Shown piece by piece: positions 45,403 to 55,973 of a stretch of 64,000 nt of DNA. This DNA comes from Chitinilyticum piscinae (lineage in GTDB: Bacteria; Pseudomonadota; Gammaproteobacteria; Burkholderiales; Chitinibacteraceae): assembly GCF_015223195.1 (NCBI RefSeq), contig NZ_JADFUA010000001.1:310001-374000 (forward strand). Direction: 5' to 3'. Positions within the stretch are counted from its first letter, which is position 1, and the number at the start of each line of letters is the position of its first letter. The notes beneath the pieces are model-generated. The model saw only the letters and a list, made by a program, of their open reading frames with translations, was not told where the DNA came from and did not search any database. The position numbers and the translations under genes are program-made.

Positions 45403-46488
45403 CTAGTCTGAATCCCCTGTCGATATCCCGGAAAGGGTTTTCGGGTTGATTACAGCATCCAGCAGCACTTGTTCAAAGGCGCTCCAGTCGGGCGCCTTTT
45501 CTGCGTGCACAATTACCTCGCAGCGGCTATCACGCCGGTAGGCCGAAGCTTGCACGCCGGGATAGCCGTCGACCCAGTCAAAGCGGTACCAGTCACGTTC
45601 GGTATGGAACACCCCCTTGGCCCGACTCAGTCCGGCAAGACCTAGTGCGGCATCCTGCCCCAAGCGCTCGAACAATCCGGCCAAAGCGGCACTGAAAAAC
45701 TGCGTCTCTGCCGGAAAAATCCAGCCGCAACTGTGCGAATCGAGGCTGGACTGCGCCTTGCGCAGCGGCCAAGCCTCCGGCGCAGGCTCTGCGGCAGGCT
45801 TGTTGCGCCGCATTGGCTGCACGGGACTGCGCTGGTGCGCGCTCGGGATCTGCGGCGCCTTCCCCCAGCGCTCGGGTTGCAGCTCGATATCCAGCAACCC
45901 GGCAGGGAAAATGCCCTGGCTGGTCTCATGACAAGCCAGTTTGGGCGGATAGAGTTTGCCGACCAGCTCACGGGCGAGTTGCAGCTGCGCCACATCCGCA
46001 CGGTCGCATTTGTTCAGCACCACCACATCGGCCAGCTGCAGCTGATCGCGCCAGGTTTCATGGCTGTTGTAGCGGGCATCGCCAACATGAGCCGGATCCA
46101 GCAATGTAATCACCCCCCGCAGCTCGAAGGCCTTGGCCAGCATGGGATCACGCAGCAGATCGACGATCCCGGCCGGATGTCCCAGGCCAGACGGCTCGAT
46201 CAGCAGCCGGGCGGGGCGTCGCGCGCGCAGCAAGCGTGTCAGCGAAACTCGCAGCAGCGGGCTGGTCGTACAACAGATGCAGCCACCCGGCACTTCGGCA
46301 ACCTGCAGCCCCTCGCCACAGCTGGAGAGCGTGGCACCATCGATACCGACTTCACCGAATTCGTTGACCACCACCGCCCAGTATTCGTCTGCCGGCTTGT
46401 CTGCCAGCAAATGCGTTAACGCCGTGGTTTTGCCCACCCCGAGAAAACCGGTCACCAGATTGACGGGCACACGCGCAGCGGCTGTCAT
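45403..46488 (-). CDS. CobW/COG0523-family metal GTPase
   Basis: A 361-residue G3E GTPase of the zinc/cobalt metallochaperone family. The P-loop is [10 protein letters not shown] (13-22), the metal-binding GCICC motif is at 69-73, and the nucleotide-specificity motif is LNKCD. The C-terminal half has the CobW_C type core ([17 protein letters not shown], then [19 protein letters not shown]). The ATG overlaps the pth stop codon. Which metal it handles is not clear: no Zur site was recognised. Confidence 0.9.
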   Translation of the reverse strand: MTAAARVPVNLVTGFLGVGKTTALTHLLADKPADEYWAVVVNEFGEVGIDGATLSSCGEGLQVAEVPGGCICCTTSPLLRVSLTRLLRARRPARLLIEPSGLGHPAGIVDLLRDPMLAKAFELRGVITLLDPAHVGDARYNSHETWRDQLQLADVVVLNKCDRADVAQLQLARELVGKLYPPKLACHETSQGIFPAGLLDIELQPERWGKAPQIPSAHQRSPVQPMRRNKPAAEPAPEAWPLRKAQSSLDSHSCGWIFPAETQFFSAALAGLFERLGQDAALGLAGLSRAKGVFHTERDWYRFDWVDGYPGVQASAYRRDSRCEVIVHAEKAPDWSAFEQVLLDAVINPKTLSGISTGDSD

Positions 46489-47114
46489 TGCGCTTCGCCC
46501 GGCGCAGCCTTGTGCTGGCGCTTCTTGGCTTCGTCGGTATGCAACTGGGCCATGGCCTTGCCCATCTCGCCGACCAGCACCAGAGCCATACCCTGCTCAG
46601 CACGCAACAGCGCGGCGTCGATCAGTTCCTGTTCTTCGCGCCGCGGCGGCTTGAGCACGAAGCTGGCCACTTCATTCTTGTTACCCGGATGACCGATCCC
46701 GATACGCAGCCGCCAGAAATTGGGGGTCGAAAGATGCGACTGGATGTCCTTCAAGCCGTTATGCCCGCCATTGCCGCCGCCCTGCTTGAGCTTGAGCTGG
46801 CCGGGACCGATGTCGAGCTCATCATGCAGCACCAGAATCTCGTCGGGCAGGATCTTGTAGAACTGGGCCAGTGCAACGACCGCCAGCCCGCTGCGGTTCA
46901 TATAGGTCTGTGGTTCCAGGAACCAGACATCCTGACCATGCAGGCGGCCACGGCCGGCGAGGCCATGGAATTTACTGTCCAGCCGCAGGCTGGCGCCGGC
47001 TTCGCGCGCCAGAGTATCGACCAGCCAGAAGCCGGCATTGTGACGGGTTGCGGCATATTCGGCACCGGGGTTGCCAAGACCGACGATCAGGCGGATGGGT
47101 TTGTGCTGGGACAT
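46485..47114 (-). CDS. pth: Peptidyl-tRNA hydrolase
   Basis: Releases peptides from prematurely dropped peptidyl-tRNA. The 209-residue protein has [20 protein letters not shown] with catalytic His25, then [21 protein letters not shown] and [13 protein letters not shown], all signature motifs. The C-terminal basic extension (EAKKRQHK) is a little longer than in E. coli. ATG 47114 is the only plausible start. It is followed by the COG0523 GTPase gene with a 4-base overlap. Confidence 0.97.
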   Translation of the reverse strand: MSQHKPIRLIVGLGNPGAEYAATRHNAGFWLVDTLAREAGASLRLDSKFHGLAGRGRLHGQDVWFLEPQTYMNRSGLAVVALAQFYKILPDEILVLHDELDIGPGQLKLKQGGGNGGHNGLKDIQSHLSTPNFWRLRIGIGHPGNKNEVASFVLKPPRREEQELIDAALLRAEQGMALVLVGEMGKAMAQLHTDEAKKRQHKAAPGEAQ

Positions 47115-47176
47115 GGCGAGCGAGCAATGCAAAACAAAATGCGATGATACCGCGAGCAGACCCGACGGGAGCAGGC

Positions 47177-47204
47177 AAAAAAAAACCGGCCCGAGGGCCG
47201 GTTT
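47177..47204 (-). terminator. Strong minus-strand terminator upstream of pth
   Basis: Stem AAACCGGCCC/GGGCCGGTTT (183-204 past 47000) with a tiny loop, followed by a run of nine T. It closes a transcript from further upstream, either cca read-through or the candidate RNA. Confidence 0.85.
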
Positions 47205-47386
47205 GTAAGCAAGGACTGAGAGGGTCCTCGTTGTGCGCAATCGTGGCTGCCTGCAGCCTGTACCGAGATTGCCCCGAACCCATCTTCGGAGCCCGCCATC
47301 CGCCGCACATTAATACCACTTAACTTTCCATCATCGTCACCGGAAAAGTGGCTTAACGCGTCTTACCGCATCGCTATTGGCGTAGA
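47177..47386 (-). ncRNA. Candidate structured RNA of about 210 nt
   Basis: The minus strand has a consensus -35 (TTGACA, 47414-47419) with TAGCAT 15 bases downstream, then about 210 bases without a sensible reading frame up to a strong terminator. Hairpins are evident: CCACTT/AAGTGG with an inner TTCC/GGAA, CTCCGAA/TTCGGGG, GGCTGC/GCAGCC, AGGAC/GTCCT with a CCUCUCA loop, and a long-range GTGCG/CGCAC pair. The size fits 6S-type or other housekeeping RNAs, but I could not match a known family. The -10 spacing is short, which lowers confidence. Confidence 0.42.
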
Positions 47387-47560
47387 CGGAGAATGCTATG
47401 GGTACAGGGGGGGTGTCAAGCCAAATGCATAAGGGTTATCCCGTATACCAGCGACTATCGCAAGCGCGGACAAATTCCCACCTCCAGGCGACAACAGGAA
47501 CAAGTGGCATTTTATCGTTTACTGATTAATGCCAGATCAGACTAAAGGACTACCCGATCT

Positions 47561-48772
47561 TCAGCACTTGCCGATCGCCCCCAGGGCCGACAGTCGCGCC
47601 TGGCGCACGGCCTCCGGAATACGGGCCTTTTCAGCACATTGCCGCGCCACTGCCCCCGCATCGACGGCCTGTACCAATTCCAGCGCCCGCACTAGATAAT
47701 CGTGCTGCGGGTAGGCGCACTGCTCGAAGCCCGTTCGCCCGCGCGCATCGGCCAGACAGGCCTGGAGCAGCTGCGTGAAACGCACCGGCCGGCGCAAGGC
47801 ATCACAACGCTGCAGCAGATCCAGCAAGGTGCTCGTGCGCAGCTGCTCTGCGGTATGCACCAGCGTGTGCTCGCGACAGCACAGTACCGCCAGCTCGCGA
47901 CAGTCCACCGGCACACGCAGGCGCTCGCACAGTGCCTCGACCAGCGGCACGCCTCGTGCCTCGTGACCAATATGCCGCGGCAGGATATCGGGGGGCGTGG
48001 CTGCCTTGCCCAGATCGTGACACAGTGCCGCCCAGCGTACCGCCAGTGGATACTGCTGCTGCGCGCAGTAATCCAGCACCAGCATCACGTGCACACCCGT
48101 ATCCACTTCAGGGTGGTAATCCGCCCGCTGCGGCACGCCCCACAGCGCCTCGATTTCCGGTGCAATGCGCGCCAGCGCACCGCTTTCCCGCAAAATACCG
48201 AACATGATCGACGGCTGCGCCTCCATCAGCCCGCGACTGATTTCCTGCCACACGCGCTCGGGAACCAAATGATCGACTTCGCCGCTGGCAACCATCTCGC
48301 GCATCAGCGTCATGGTTTCCGGTGCCACGGCAAAGCCGAAACGCGCGGCAAACCGGGCGAGACGCAAAATCCGTACCGGATCCTCGGCGAATGCCGGCGA
48401 AACATGGCGCAACACACGGTCAGCCAGATCGGCCCGACCATGATACGGGTCGATGATGTTGCCCTCGGCATCCTCGGCCATCGCATTGATGGTGAGGTCG
48501 CGACGCAGCAGGTCTTCTTCCAGCGTTACGGAAGGGTCGGCAAACACCGTAAACCCCTTGTAGCCATGACCGGATTTGCGCTCGGTACGCGCCAGCGCAT
48601 ATTCCTCATGCGTGCGCGGATGCAGAAAGACCGGAAAATCCTTGCCGACCGGCTGATAGCCCTGCGCCACCATCGCCTCCGGGGTCGCGCCGACCACCAC
48701 CCAGTCGACATCCTGCACGGGCAGGCCCAGCAAACGGTCGCGCACAGCGCCGCCGACACGATAGAACTGCAT
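47561..48772 (-). CDS. cca: Multifunctional CCA tRNA nucleotidyltransferase
   Basis: Adds or repairs the 3' CCA of tRNAs. The 403-residue protein begins with the nucleotidyltransferase fold ([14 protein letters not shown], then DVDWVVVG), followed by [13 protein letters not shown] and the tRNA-binding segment [14 protein letters not shown]. The C-terminal HD domain is present (ALCHDLGKA), giving phosphatase/phosphodiesterase activity as in E. coli. The ATG at 48772 has a clear ribosome-binding site (AAGGAAAG). It is divergent from cysK with a 94-base gap. Confidence 0.96.
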   Translation of the reverse strand: MQFYRVGGAVRDRLLGLPVQDVDWVVVGATPEAMVAQGYQPVGKDFPVFLHPRTHEEYALARTERKSGHGYKGFTVFADPSVTLEEDLLRRDLTINAMAEDAEGNIIDPYHGRADLADRVLRHVSPAFAEDPVRILRLARFAARFGFAVAPETMTLMREMVASGEVDHLVPERVWQEISRGLMEAQPSIMFGILRESGALARIAPEIEALWGVPQRADYHPEVDTGVHVMLVLDYCAQQQYPLAVRWAALCHDLGKAATPPDILPRHIGHEARGVPLVEALCERLRVPVDCRELAVLCCREHTLVHTAEQLRTSTLLDLLQRCDALRRPVRFTQLLQACLADARGRTGFEQCAYPQHDYLVRALELVQAVDAGAVARQCAEKARIPEAVRQARLSALGAIGKC

Positions 48773-48866
48773 GATCTTTCCTTGTGAGCTTTTATCATTT
48801 TCATTCGACCCGCTTTCGCGGCTAGAATCAAGCGCAATTCCCCACTCAACCGCAGGATCACGCCCG

Positions 48867-49799
<933 letters not shown>

Positions 49800-49812
49800 G
49801 CCCGCCGCACGC

Positions 49813-49847
49813 CATGAAAAAACCGGCCTCGCGCCGGTTTTTTCATG
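49813..49847. terminator. Bidirectional terminator between cysK and ilvA
   Basis: A perfect 15-bp stem CATGAAAAAACCGGC/GCCGGTTTTTTCATG with a 5-base loop, between convergent genes. Confidence 0.9.
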
Positions 49848-49856
49848 GGTATCTGA

Positions 49857-49885
49857 ATGCAGCCCTTTAAATTAAAGGGTTGCAT
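49857..49885. repeat. 29-bp imperfect palindrome after ilvA
   Basis: Arms ATGCAGCCCTTTAA and TTAAAGGGTTGCAT with one mismatch around a single base. It sits 10 bases after the ilvA stop and near the cysK/ilvA terminator. It has no T run, so it is not a typical terminator. Confidence 0.6.
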
Positions 49886-49894
49886 GGCAATACC

Positions 49895-51409
49895 TCAATC
49901 ACCCAAGAACAGCTGGTAGGCCGGGTTGCTGCTTTCATCCCACCACGGATAGCCGATCATCTGCAGGAATTCGGCAAACTGCGCCTGATCACTGTCAGGC
50001 ACCTGGATGCCGACCAGCACCCGGCCATAATCGGCACCGTGATTGCGGTAGTGGAACAGGCTGATATTCCAGCCGACATTCATCCCGTTCAGGAAGGCCA
50101 TCAGCGCGCCCGGGCGCTCGGGGAATTCGAAACGCAACAGTCGCTCGTGCGTCACCTGCGGGGCGCGGCCTCCCACCAGATGGCGGATGTGCAACTTGGC
50201 GACCTCGTTATCCGAGAGATCCAGTGCGGCCAGCCCGGCTGCCGCCAGCTTCTCGATCAGATCGACCACTTCGCTGCGGTTCTGGATCGACAGGCCGACA
50301 AACACATGCGCAGCCTCAGCGCTGGAATAGCGATAATTGAATTCGGTGATGTTGCGCGCACCCAGCAGCTCGCAAAATGCCTTGAAACTGCCCGGCTGTT
50401 CCGGAATCGTCACGGCAATGATGGCTTCGCGCTGCTCGCCCATCTCGGCCTGTTCGGCCACATAGCGCAGCCTGTCGAAATTCATGTTGGCACCGGAAGC
50501 AATCGCCACCAGTGTCTTGCCCTGCACGCCTTCGCGCGCAGCCCAGGCCTTGGCGCCGGCAATCGCCAGTGCCCCGGCCGGCTCCAGAATCGAACGGGTG
50601 TCTTCGAACACATCCTTGATGGCCGCACACATGGCATCGGTATCGACCAGGATCACGTCATCCACCAGCTCCTGGCACAGGCGGAAAGTTTCTTCGCCAA
50701 CCTGTTTCACCGCCACACCGTCAGCAAAGATGCCCACTTGCGGCAGATTCACGCGATTGCCCAGCTTCAGCGACAGGTACATCGCATTGGCATCGGTCGG
50801 CTCGACCCCGATGATCTTCACCTCGGGGCGCAGGGCCTTGATGTAGGCCGCCACCCCTGCCAGCAAACCGCCGCCGCCGACCGGGATAAAGATCGCATCC
50901 AGCGGATCGGGGTGCTGCATCAGCAATTCCATGCCGATGGTGCCCTGACCGGCAATCACTTCCGGATCGTCGTAGGGATGCACAAAGGTCATGCCCTGCT
51001 CTTCGGCCAGTTTGACCGCGTGCGCGTAGCAGTCGGAATACGAGTCCCCCACCAGTACGACCTCGGCGCCACGGCGGGTTACGGCATCCACCTTGATGCG
51101 CGGAGCCGTTGCCGGCATCACGATGATGGCGCGACATTTCAGCGCCTGCGCGGACATGGCCACGCCCTGTGCGTGATTGCCGGCAGACGCGGCCACTACG
51201 CCGCGATCCAGCTCGGCGCGCGACAGCTTGACCATTTTGTTGTAGGCACCGCGCAGCTTGAAGCTGAATACCGGCTGCATGTCCTCGCGCTTGAGCAACA
51301 CGTTGTTGCCGATACGACGGGACAGATTCGGGGCAATTTCCAGCGGCGACTCAATGGCGACGTCGTAGACGCGGGCGGTCAGGATGCGTTGCAGATAGTC
51401 ATTGGCCAT
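49895..51409 (-). CDS. ilvA: Threonine ammonia-lyase, biosynthetic
   Basis: Deaminates threonine to 2-oxobutanoate, the first step of isoleucine synthesis. The 504-residue protein has PLP-bound Lys51 (PVFSFKLRGAYNKM), SAGNHAQG and a GGGGLLAG phosphate loop. Two ACT-like regulatory domains follow from about residue 325 (EQPGSFKAFCELLG and ERPGALMAFLNGM), as in the isoleucine-inhibited enzyme. ATG 51409 gives the family's usual length; GTG 51418 is possible. Confidence 0.97.
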   Translation of the reverse strand: MANDYLQRILTARVYDVAIESPLEIAPNLSRRIGNNVLLKREDMQPVFSFKLRGAYNKMVKLSRAELDRGVVAASAGNHAQGVAMSAQALKCRAIIVMPATAPRIKVDAVTRRGAEVVLVGDSYSDCYAHAVKLAEEQGMTFVHPYDDPEVIAGQGTIGMELLMQHPDPLDAIFIPVGGGGLLAGVAAYIKALRPEVKIIGVEPTDANAMYLSLKLGNRVNLPQVGIFADGVAVKQVGEETFRLCQELVDDVILVDTDAMCAAIKDVFEDTRSILEPAGALAIAGAKAWAAREGVQGKTLVAIASGANMNFDRLRYVAEQAEMGEQREAIIAVTIPEQPGSFKAFCELLGARNITEFNYRYSSAEAAHVFVGLSIQNRSEVVDLIEKLAAAGLAALDLSDNEVAKLHIRHLVGGRAPQVTHERLLRFEFPERPGALMAFLNGMNVGWNISLFHYRNHGADYGRVLVGIQVPDSDQAQFAEFLQMIGYPWWDESSNPAYQLFLGD

Positions 51410-51460
51410 GGCAGTCACCGGAAATCATGCGGGAAACCGCCGATTGTACGCGGAAATGCA

Positions 51461-51485
51461 ACAGGCCGGCATGCAGCCGGCCTGT
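51461..51485 (-). terminator. Hairpin after the HD-GYP gene
   Basis: Perfect 10-bp stem ACAGGCCGGC/GCCGGCCTGT with a 5-base loop. The T run on the minus strand is poor, so termination may be partial. Confidence 0.6.
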
Positions 51486-51504
51486 ATCAACACGTACACC
51501 GCAA

Positions 51505-53082
51505 TCAGGGTTCGGGTTTGTCGACGTACTGCTCGACCACGGCTTCGAACCTGGGTAGCGCACGCATAAATGCCTCTACCAGCTGCGGATCGAAGTGCGT
51601 GCCGCTGCCATCCTTCACCGTCTTGATCACATCTTCCGGTGGCCATGCGGGCTTGTAGCAACGGGCGTGTGTCAGTGCGTCGAACACGTCGGCCAGGGCA
51701 ATGATGCGCCCGGCGATATGGATGTCCTCACCCTTGAGCCCGCGCGGATAGCCACTGCCATCCCACTTTTCATGATGTTCGTAAGCAATCGTCGCCGCCA
51801 TCTGCAAAATGCGCGGCTTGGCATCCTTGAGCATCTTGTAGCCCAACTCGGCGTGCGTATCCATCACGCGACGCTCTTCGTCGTCCAGCCGGCCGGGCTT
51901 GTTGAGTACGCGATCTGGAATCCCGACCTTGCCAATGTCATGCAACGGGCTGGCCGCCTTGATGATCTGGGCTTCCTCTTCGTCCAGACCGATTTCCCGG
52001 GCCAGGATGTAGGAAAACTCAGCCATGCGGTGAATGTGCTTGCCGGTATCCGTCGAGCGGTTTTCCACCACCTCGGAAAGCTGGTAGATGATGCTGCGCT
52101 GGGTATCCTCGATTTCCTTGTTCAGCATCAGGTTTTCGTAGGCAATCGCCACATTGCGGCAGAACAGCTCGACCAGATCGGAATCCGGATGCGACAGCTC
52201 GACCGGCCCGTCGATGATCAGCAGGTTGACGGCACCATGCGGCGCCTGGAAGAACCCGACAAAATGATCGGCTGCATAGACGCTGCGCTTGGCCTGGATG
52301 GCTTCGTCAATCGATGCCTTGAAGCGGGTCAGCGCAGCATCATCCAGCACTCTGCCGCAGTAATCCTGGTAACCCCCGGTGGCGTACATCACCTTGATCT
52401 GGTCGCCATGACTCAGGGCCGTCATGCCGCCGTTCACCACCACATACAGCGCTTCCTGTTCGAAAAAGAGCAGTGCCTGCAACTGCTCAAGCACGCCTTG
52501 GGCGAACTGCTCAATCGATTGCTGACGGAAAATCGTGGTCGATGCATCGACCACCTTGATCAACCCACGGCGGTTGGCATCCAGCATGCGCCGCTGATGC
52601 TCGATGGTCATGATGTCGTTGTACGAGCGCAATGTGCCCAACACCGCCGTATAGAGCTTGTCGCGCGTGAGCTCGGTCTTGGCCTTGTAATCGTTGATGT
52701 CGTAGGACTCGATCACGTGGCGCTCGGGCGCCACGCCAGGCTGGCCGGTCCGCAGGATGATGCGGATGCAGTGGTTGTGCAGCTCTTCACGGATGATGCG
52801 CGCCACCTTCAGGCCGGCATCTTCGGTCTCCATCACCACATCCAGCAGCATCAGCGCAATGTCATGACGCTCCTTGAGCAGCGCCACGGCTTCTCGCCCC
52901 GAATAACAGGAAATGATGTTCAGTGGCCGGCCAAGAAAGGAGATATTGGTCAGCGCCAGACGGGTGACATGATGGATATCCGGCTCGTCATCGACCACCA
53001 GCACATTCCAGGGCTCGACCTGCGCGACGCCGGCATCGCCTGCCGTATCGTCCTCAAGCCAGTCATCATCCAGTCCACTCAT
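51505..53082 (-). CDS. Response regulator with DUF3369 and HD-GYP domains
   Basis: A 525-residue cytoplasmic protein expected to degrade c-di-GMP when phosphorylated. The receiver domain (about 25-150) has the acidic pair in VVDDEPD and phospho-acceptor Asp81 (LLDVVME). A DUF3369/GAF-like sensor region (about 165-340) follows. The HD-GYP domain has HD at 381-382 (SPLHDIGKVG), YEHHEKWDGSGYP and LADVFDAL. ATG 53082 has a good ribosome-binding site (GGAG). The cognate kinase is not adjacent. Confidence 0.93.
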   Translation of the reverse strand: MSGLDDDWLEDDTAGDAGVAQVEPWNVLVVDDEPDIHHVTRLALTNISFLGRPLNIISCYSGREAVALLKERHDIALMLLDVVMETEDAGLKVARIIREELHNHCIRIILRTGQPGVAPERHVIESYDINDYKAKTELTRDKLYTAVLGTLRSYNDIMTIEHQRRMLDANRRGLIKVVDASTTIFRQQSIEQFAQGVLEQLQALLFFEQEALYVVVNGGMTALSHGDQIKVMYATGGYQDYCGRVLDDAALTRFKASIDEAIQAKRSVYAADHFVGFFQAPHGAVNLLIIDGPVELSHPDSDLVELFCRNVAIAYENLMLNKEIEDTQRSIIYQLSEVVENRSTDTGKHIHRMAEFSYILAREIGLDEEEAQIIKAASPLHDIGKVGIPDRVLNKPGRLDDEERRVMDTHAELGYKMLKDAKPRILQMAATIAYEHHEKWDGSGYPRGLKGEDIHIAGRIIALADVFDALTHARCYKPAWPPEDVIKTVKDGSGTHFDPQLVEAFMRALPRFEAVVEQYVDKPEP

Positions 53083-53261
53083 AGCAACTCCGGTATTTCT
53101 GCATACCATTTCGGTACACCCGAATGCCAGTGTAGAACGCCGCGGTCAGAATTCCCAAGCGCATTGCAGCCAGCCGCAGCGGCTTTGCGACGCTCCCCTT
53201 TAAATTCGCGCATTCAACCCGATCTTGAAGGGCTGAACGCCGAAGAAAACGAGGAATGCGC

Positions 53262-54584
53262 ATGAGCCAGATGACGCCCCAGGAAATCGTCCACGAACTC
53301 GACAAGCACATTGTCGGCCAGAATGATGCCAAAAAGGCCGTGGCCATCGCGCTGCGCAACCGCTGGCGTCGCCAGCAGGTGGCCGAGCCGCTGCGGCATG
53401 AGATCACGCCGAAAAACATCCTGATGATCGGGCCGACCGGTGTGGGCAAGACCGAAATCGCCCGCCGTCTGGCCAGGCTGGCCGATGCGCCCTTCATCAA
53501 GGTGGAAGCCACCAAATTTACCGAAGTCGGTTACGTCGGCAAGGATGTCGACAGCATCATCCGTGACCTGATGGAAATTTCCGTCAAGCAGGTGCGCGAC
53601 CGGCTGATGAAGCAGAACCGCCTGCGCGCTGAAGACGCCGCGGAAGACCGCGTTCTGGATGTGCTGCTGCCCCCGCCTGCCAGCAGCTACGGCACAGTGA
53701 ATTCCGATGACGGCCAGAGCGAAACGCGGCAGAAATTCCGCAAGATGCTGCGCGAAGGCAAATTCGACGACAAGGACATCGAAATCGACGTCGCCGCAGC
53801 CGCACCAAGCATGGAAGTGTTTGGCCCCCCGGGCATGGAGGACTTCTCCAGCCAGATCCAGAACATGTTCAAGGGTGCCTTCGCTGACAAGAAAAAGTCG
53901 CAGAAGCTGAAGGTGAAAGAAGCCCTGAAGCTGCTCGCCGACGAAGAAGCCGCCAAGCTGGTCAACGAGGACGACGCCAAGGCCGAAGCCTTGCGCGCTG
54001 TCGAGCAGCACGGCATCGTCTTCATTGACGAAATCGACAAGGTGACCACCCGCGCCGAAGGCAGCGGCGGCGAGGTCAGCCGGCAGGGCGTTCAGCGCGA
54101 CCTGCTGCCGCTGGTCGAGGGCTCGACCGTGTCGACCAAATACGGCATGGTGAAGACCGACCACATCCTCTTCATTGCCTCCGGCGCCTTCCATCTGGCC
54201 AAGCCGTCCGACCTGATTCCTGAGTTGCAGGGCCGCTTCCCGATCCGGGTCGAGCTGGCTTCGCTCACGGTCGAGGATTTCGTGCGCATCCTCACGGAAA
54301 CCGACGCCTCGCTGACCCGACAGTATCAGGCGCTGCTGGCCACCGAAGGCGTCGAGCTCGACTTCACCACTGATGGCATCCGCAAGCTGGCGGAAACCGC
54401 CTGGCAGGTCAACGAGACCACCGAAAACATCGGCGCGCGACGGCTGCATACGGTCATGGAACGGCTGCTGGAGGACATTTCCTTTGATGCCCGCAGCGGC
54501 GGGGTCAGCATTGATGCCGCGTTTGTCGAGGAGAAGCTCGGCAAACTGGCCAGCAATGTCGATCTGGCGCGCTACGTCCTTTAA
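53262..54584 (+). CDS. hslU: ATP-dependent protease ATPase subunit HslU
   Basis: AAA+ unfoldase that feeds substrates to the HslV peptidase. The 440-residue protein has Walker A GPTGVGKT (57-64), [17 protein letters not shown] (pore region), Walker [10 protein letters not shown] and the sensor-2 segment [17 protein letters not shown] chose ATG 53262 ([10 protein letters not shown]), preceded by GAGGA; ATG 53256 is an alternative. The usual upstream partner hslV is missing here: the preceding 179 bases carry no gene. Confidence 0.97.
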   Translation: MSQMTPQEIVHELDKHIVGQNDAKKAVAIALRNRWRRQQVAEPLRHEITPKNILMIGPTGVGKTEIARRLARLADAPFIKVEATKFTEVGYVGKDVDSIIRDLMEISVKQVRDRLMKQNRLRAEDAAEDRVLDVLLPPPASSYGTVNSDDGQSETRQKFRKMLREGKFDDKDIEIDVAAAAPSMEVFGPPGMEDFSSQIQNMFKGAFADKKKSQKLKVKEALKLLADEEAAKLVNEDDAKAEALRAVEQHGIVFIDEIDKVTTRAEGSGGEVSRQGVQRDLLPLVEGSTVSTKYGMVKTDHILFIASGAFHLAKPSDLIPELQGRFPIRVELASLTVEDFVRILTETDASLTRQYQALLATEGVELDFTTDGIRKLAETAWQVNETTENIGARRLHTVMERLLEDISFDARSGGVSIDAAFVEEKLGKLASNVDLARYVL

Positions 54585-54641
54585 ACCCGCACACCCTTAG
54601 GGCTGAAGGCCATACCGAATAAGGCTTTCAAAAACATACCC

Positions 54642-55478
54642 ATGAACACCCACGCCAGCTATCAGCAGTTGCTACGCCAGAGCGGCCTGGCGCGCATTGA
54701 TGCGCAGGTACTGCTGCTGCACGTCTGCCAGCAAAGCCGCGCCTGGCTGATTGCCCATGGCGACGACCCGGCATTGTCCGAGCACGCCAGCGCCTTTGCG
54801 GCACTGGCGCAACGCCGCCGCCATGGCGAGCCGGTGGCCTATCTGGTGGGCGAGCGCGAGTTTTTCGGTCGCAGCTTCCGCGTGACACCGGATGTACTCA
54901 TTCCGCGCCCGGATACCGAATTACTGGTCGAGCTGGCACTGGCCCGCGCGGCAAAGGGCGCGCGCATTGTCGATCTCGGTACCGGTTCGGGCTGTATTCC
55001 GGTCACGCTGCACTGCGAGCGCCCCGATCTGGCGGTCAGTGCCGTCGATGTCTCGCCCGCCGCGCTTGCGGTAGCCCGCGAGAATGCCAGCCGGCTCGGC
55101 GCCAAGGTCGCGTTTGCCCAGTCCGACTGGTACACGGCGCTGGCCAGGCAGGTATTCGACATTATCGTCAGCAATCCGCCGTATATCGAACAGCACGATC
55201 CACATCTGGCGCAGGGTGATCTGCGTTTCGAGCCCCGCGGTGCACTCACCGACGAAGGTGACGGCCTGATCCATCTGCGCAGGATTGTTGCCGGTGCTCC
55301 GGTGCATCTGCAGCCGGGCGGCTGGCTGCTGCTGGAGCATGGCTTTGATCAGGGGGAAGCCTGCCGCCAACTGCTGGCCGAGGCAGGCTTCACGCAGATT
55401 GCCACCTGCCGCGATCTGGGCGACAACGACCGGGTGACGCTGGGCCAGCTCGTCCATCCGGAGGATTGCCCGCGCTGA
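54642..55478 (+). CDS. prmC: Release factor glutamine methyltransferase
   Basis: Methylates the GGQ glutamine of peptide-release factors. The 278-residue protein has the SAM motif VDLGTGSGCIPVTL, the catalytic NPPY (178-181, then IEQHDPHL) and an N-terminal helical domain (about 1-70), as in known PrmC. The gene follows hslU with a 57-base gap, and grxD follows it; the usual neighbour prfA is not here. Confidence 0.95.
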   Translation: MNTHASYQQLLRQSGLARIDAQVLLLHVCQQSRAWLIAHGDDPALSEHASAFAALAQRRRHGEPVAYLVGEREFFGRSFRVTPDVLIPRPDTELLVELALARAAKGARIVDLGTGSGCIPVTLHCERPDLAVSAVDVSPAALAVARENASRLGAKVAFAQSDWYTALARQVFDIIVSNPPYIEQHDPHLAQGDLRFEPRGALTDEGDGLIHLRRIVAGAPVHLQPGGWLLLEHGFDQGEACRQLLAEAGFTQIATCRDLGDNDRVTLGQLVHPEDCPR

Positions 55479-55536
55479 CGATTCTGCCTTACAATTACCC
55501 GAGTATTTTAATCAACCTTTCCCGCGAGAGATCATC

Positions 55537-55848
55537 ATGACCGCCCAGGAATTCATTCACCAAACCGTTACCGAAAACCCGGTCGTGCTGTTCATGAAGG
55601 GCACCCCGACCTTCCCGCAATGCGGCTTCTCCGCCGGCGCCGTGCAGATCCTGAAAAACTGCAACGCGCAATTTGTTGCCATCAATGTGCTGGAAAACCC
55701 GGAAATCCGTCAGGGCATCAAGGACTACGCCAACTGGCCGACCATTCCGCAGCTCTACATCAAGGGCGAGTTCATCGGTGGCTCCGACATCATGCGTGAA
55801 CTGTTCGGCAACGGCGAACTGCAAAAACTGCTGTCCGACACCGAATAA
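55537..55848 (+). CDS. grxD: Monothiol glutaredoxin (Grx4 family)
   Basis: A 103-residue CGFS glutaredoxin that binds and transfers [2Fe-2S] clusters with glutathione. The active Cys29 is in TFPQCGFSAGAV. FMKGTP, WPTIPQLYIKGEF and the glutathione-binding GGSDI are all typical. A terminator follows. Confidence 0.96.
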   Translation: MTAQEFIHQTVTENPVVLFMKGTPTFPQCGFSAGAVQILKNCNAQFVAINVLENPEIRQGIKDYANWPTIPQLYIKGEFIGGSDIMRELFGNGELQKLLSDTE

Positions 55849-55888
55849 GCCGCATGGCGCAGTAACGCGCCGCCTTGCTTCAGCAATC

Positions 55889-55918
55889 CCACATACCTCT
55901 CGGTACGTGGCATTTTTA
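55889..55918 (+). terminator. Terminator after grxD
   Basis: Stem CCACATACC/GGTACGTGG with one internal mismatch and a TCTC loop, followed by CATTTTTATT. Confidence 0.7.
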
Positions 55919-55973
55919 TTGCACGGCCGCGGAGGCAAAGCTAGCATGCTCGCTACGCACGGGGAGAAGCGCA

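Larger units (their letters stand above)
47115..47560. other. 446-bp gap between pth and cca
   Basis: Holds the candidate structured RNA and its terminator at 47177-47386. The remaining 140 bases next to cca show nothing I can name, apart from the TTGACA at 47414-47419. No protein gene is supported. Confidence 0.5.

Noticed and set aside
47087-47308. 73-residue frame over the candidate structured RNA
   Set aside because: It runs across the strong terminator stem and the pth start, and has no ribosome-binding site.
53110-53261. Heat-shock (sigma-32) promoter for hslU
   Set aside because: CCCCTTTA resembles the -10, but no CTTGAAA-like -35 lies at the proper distance.
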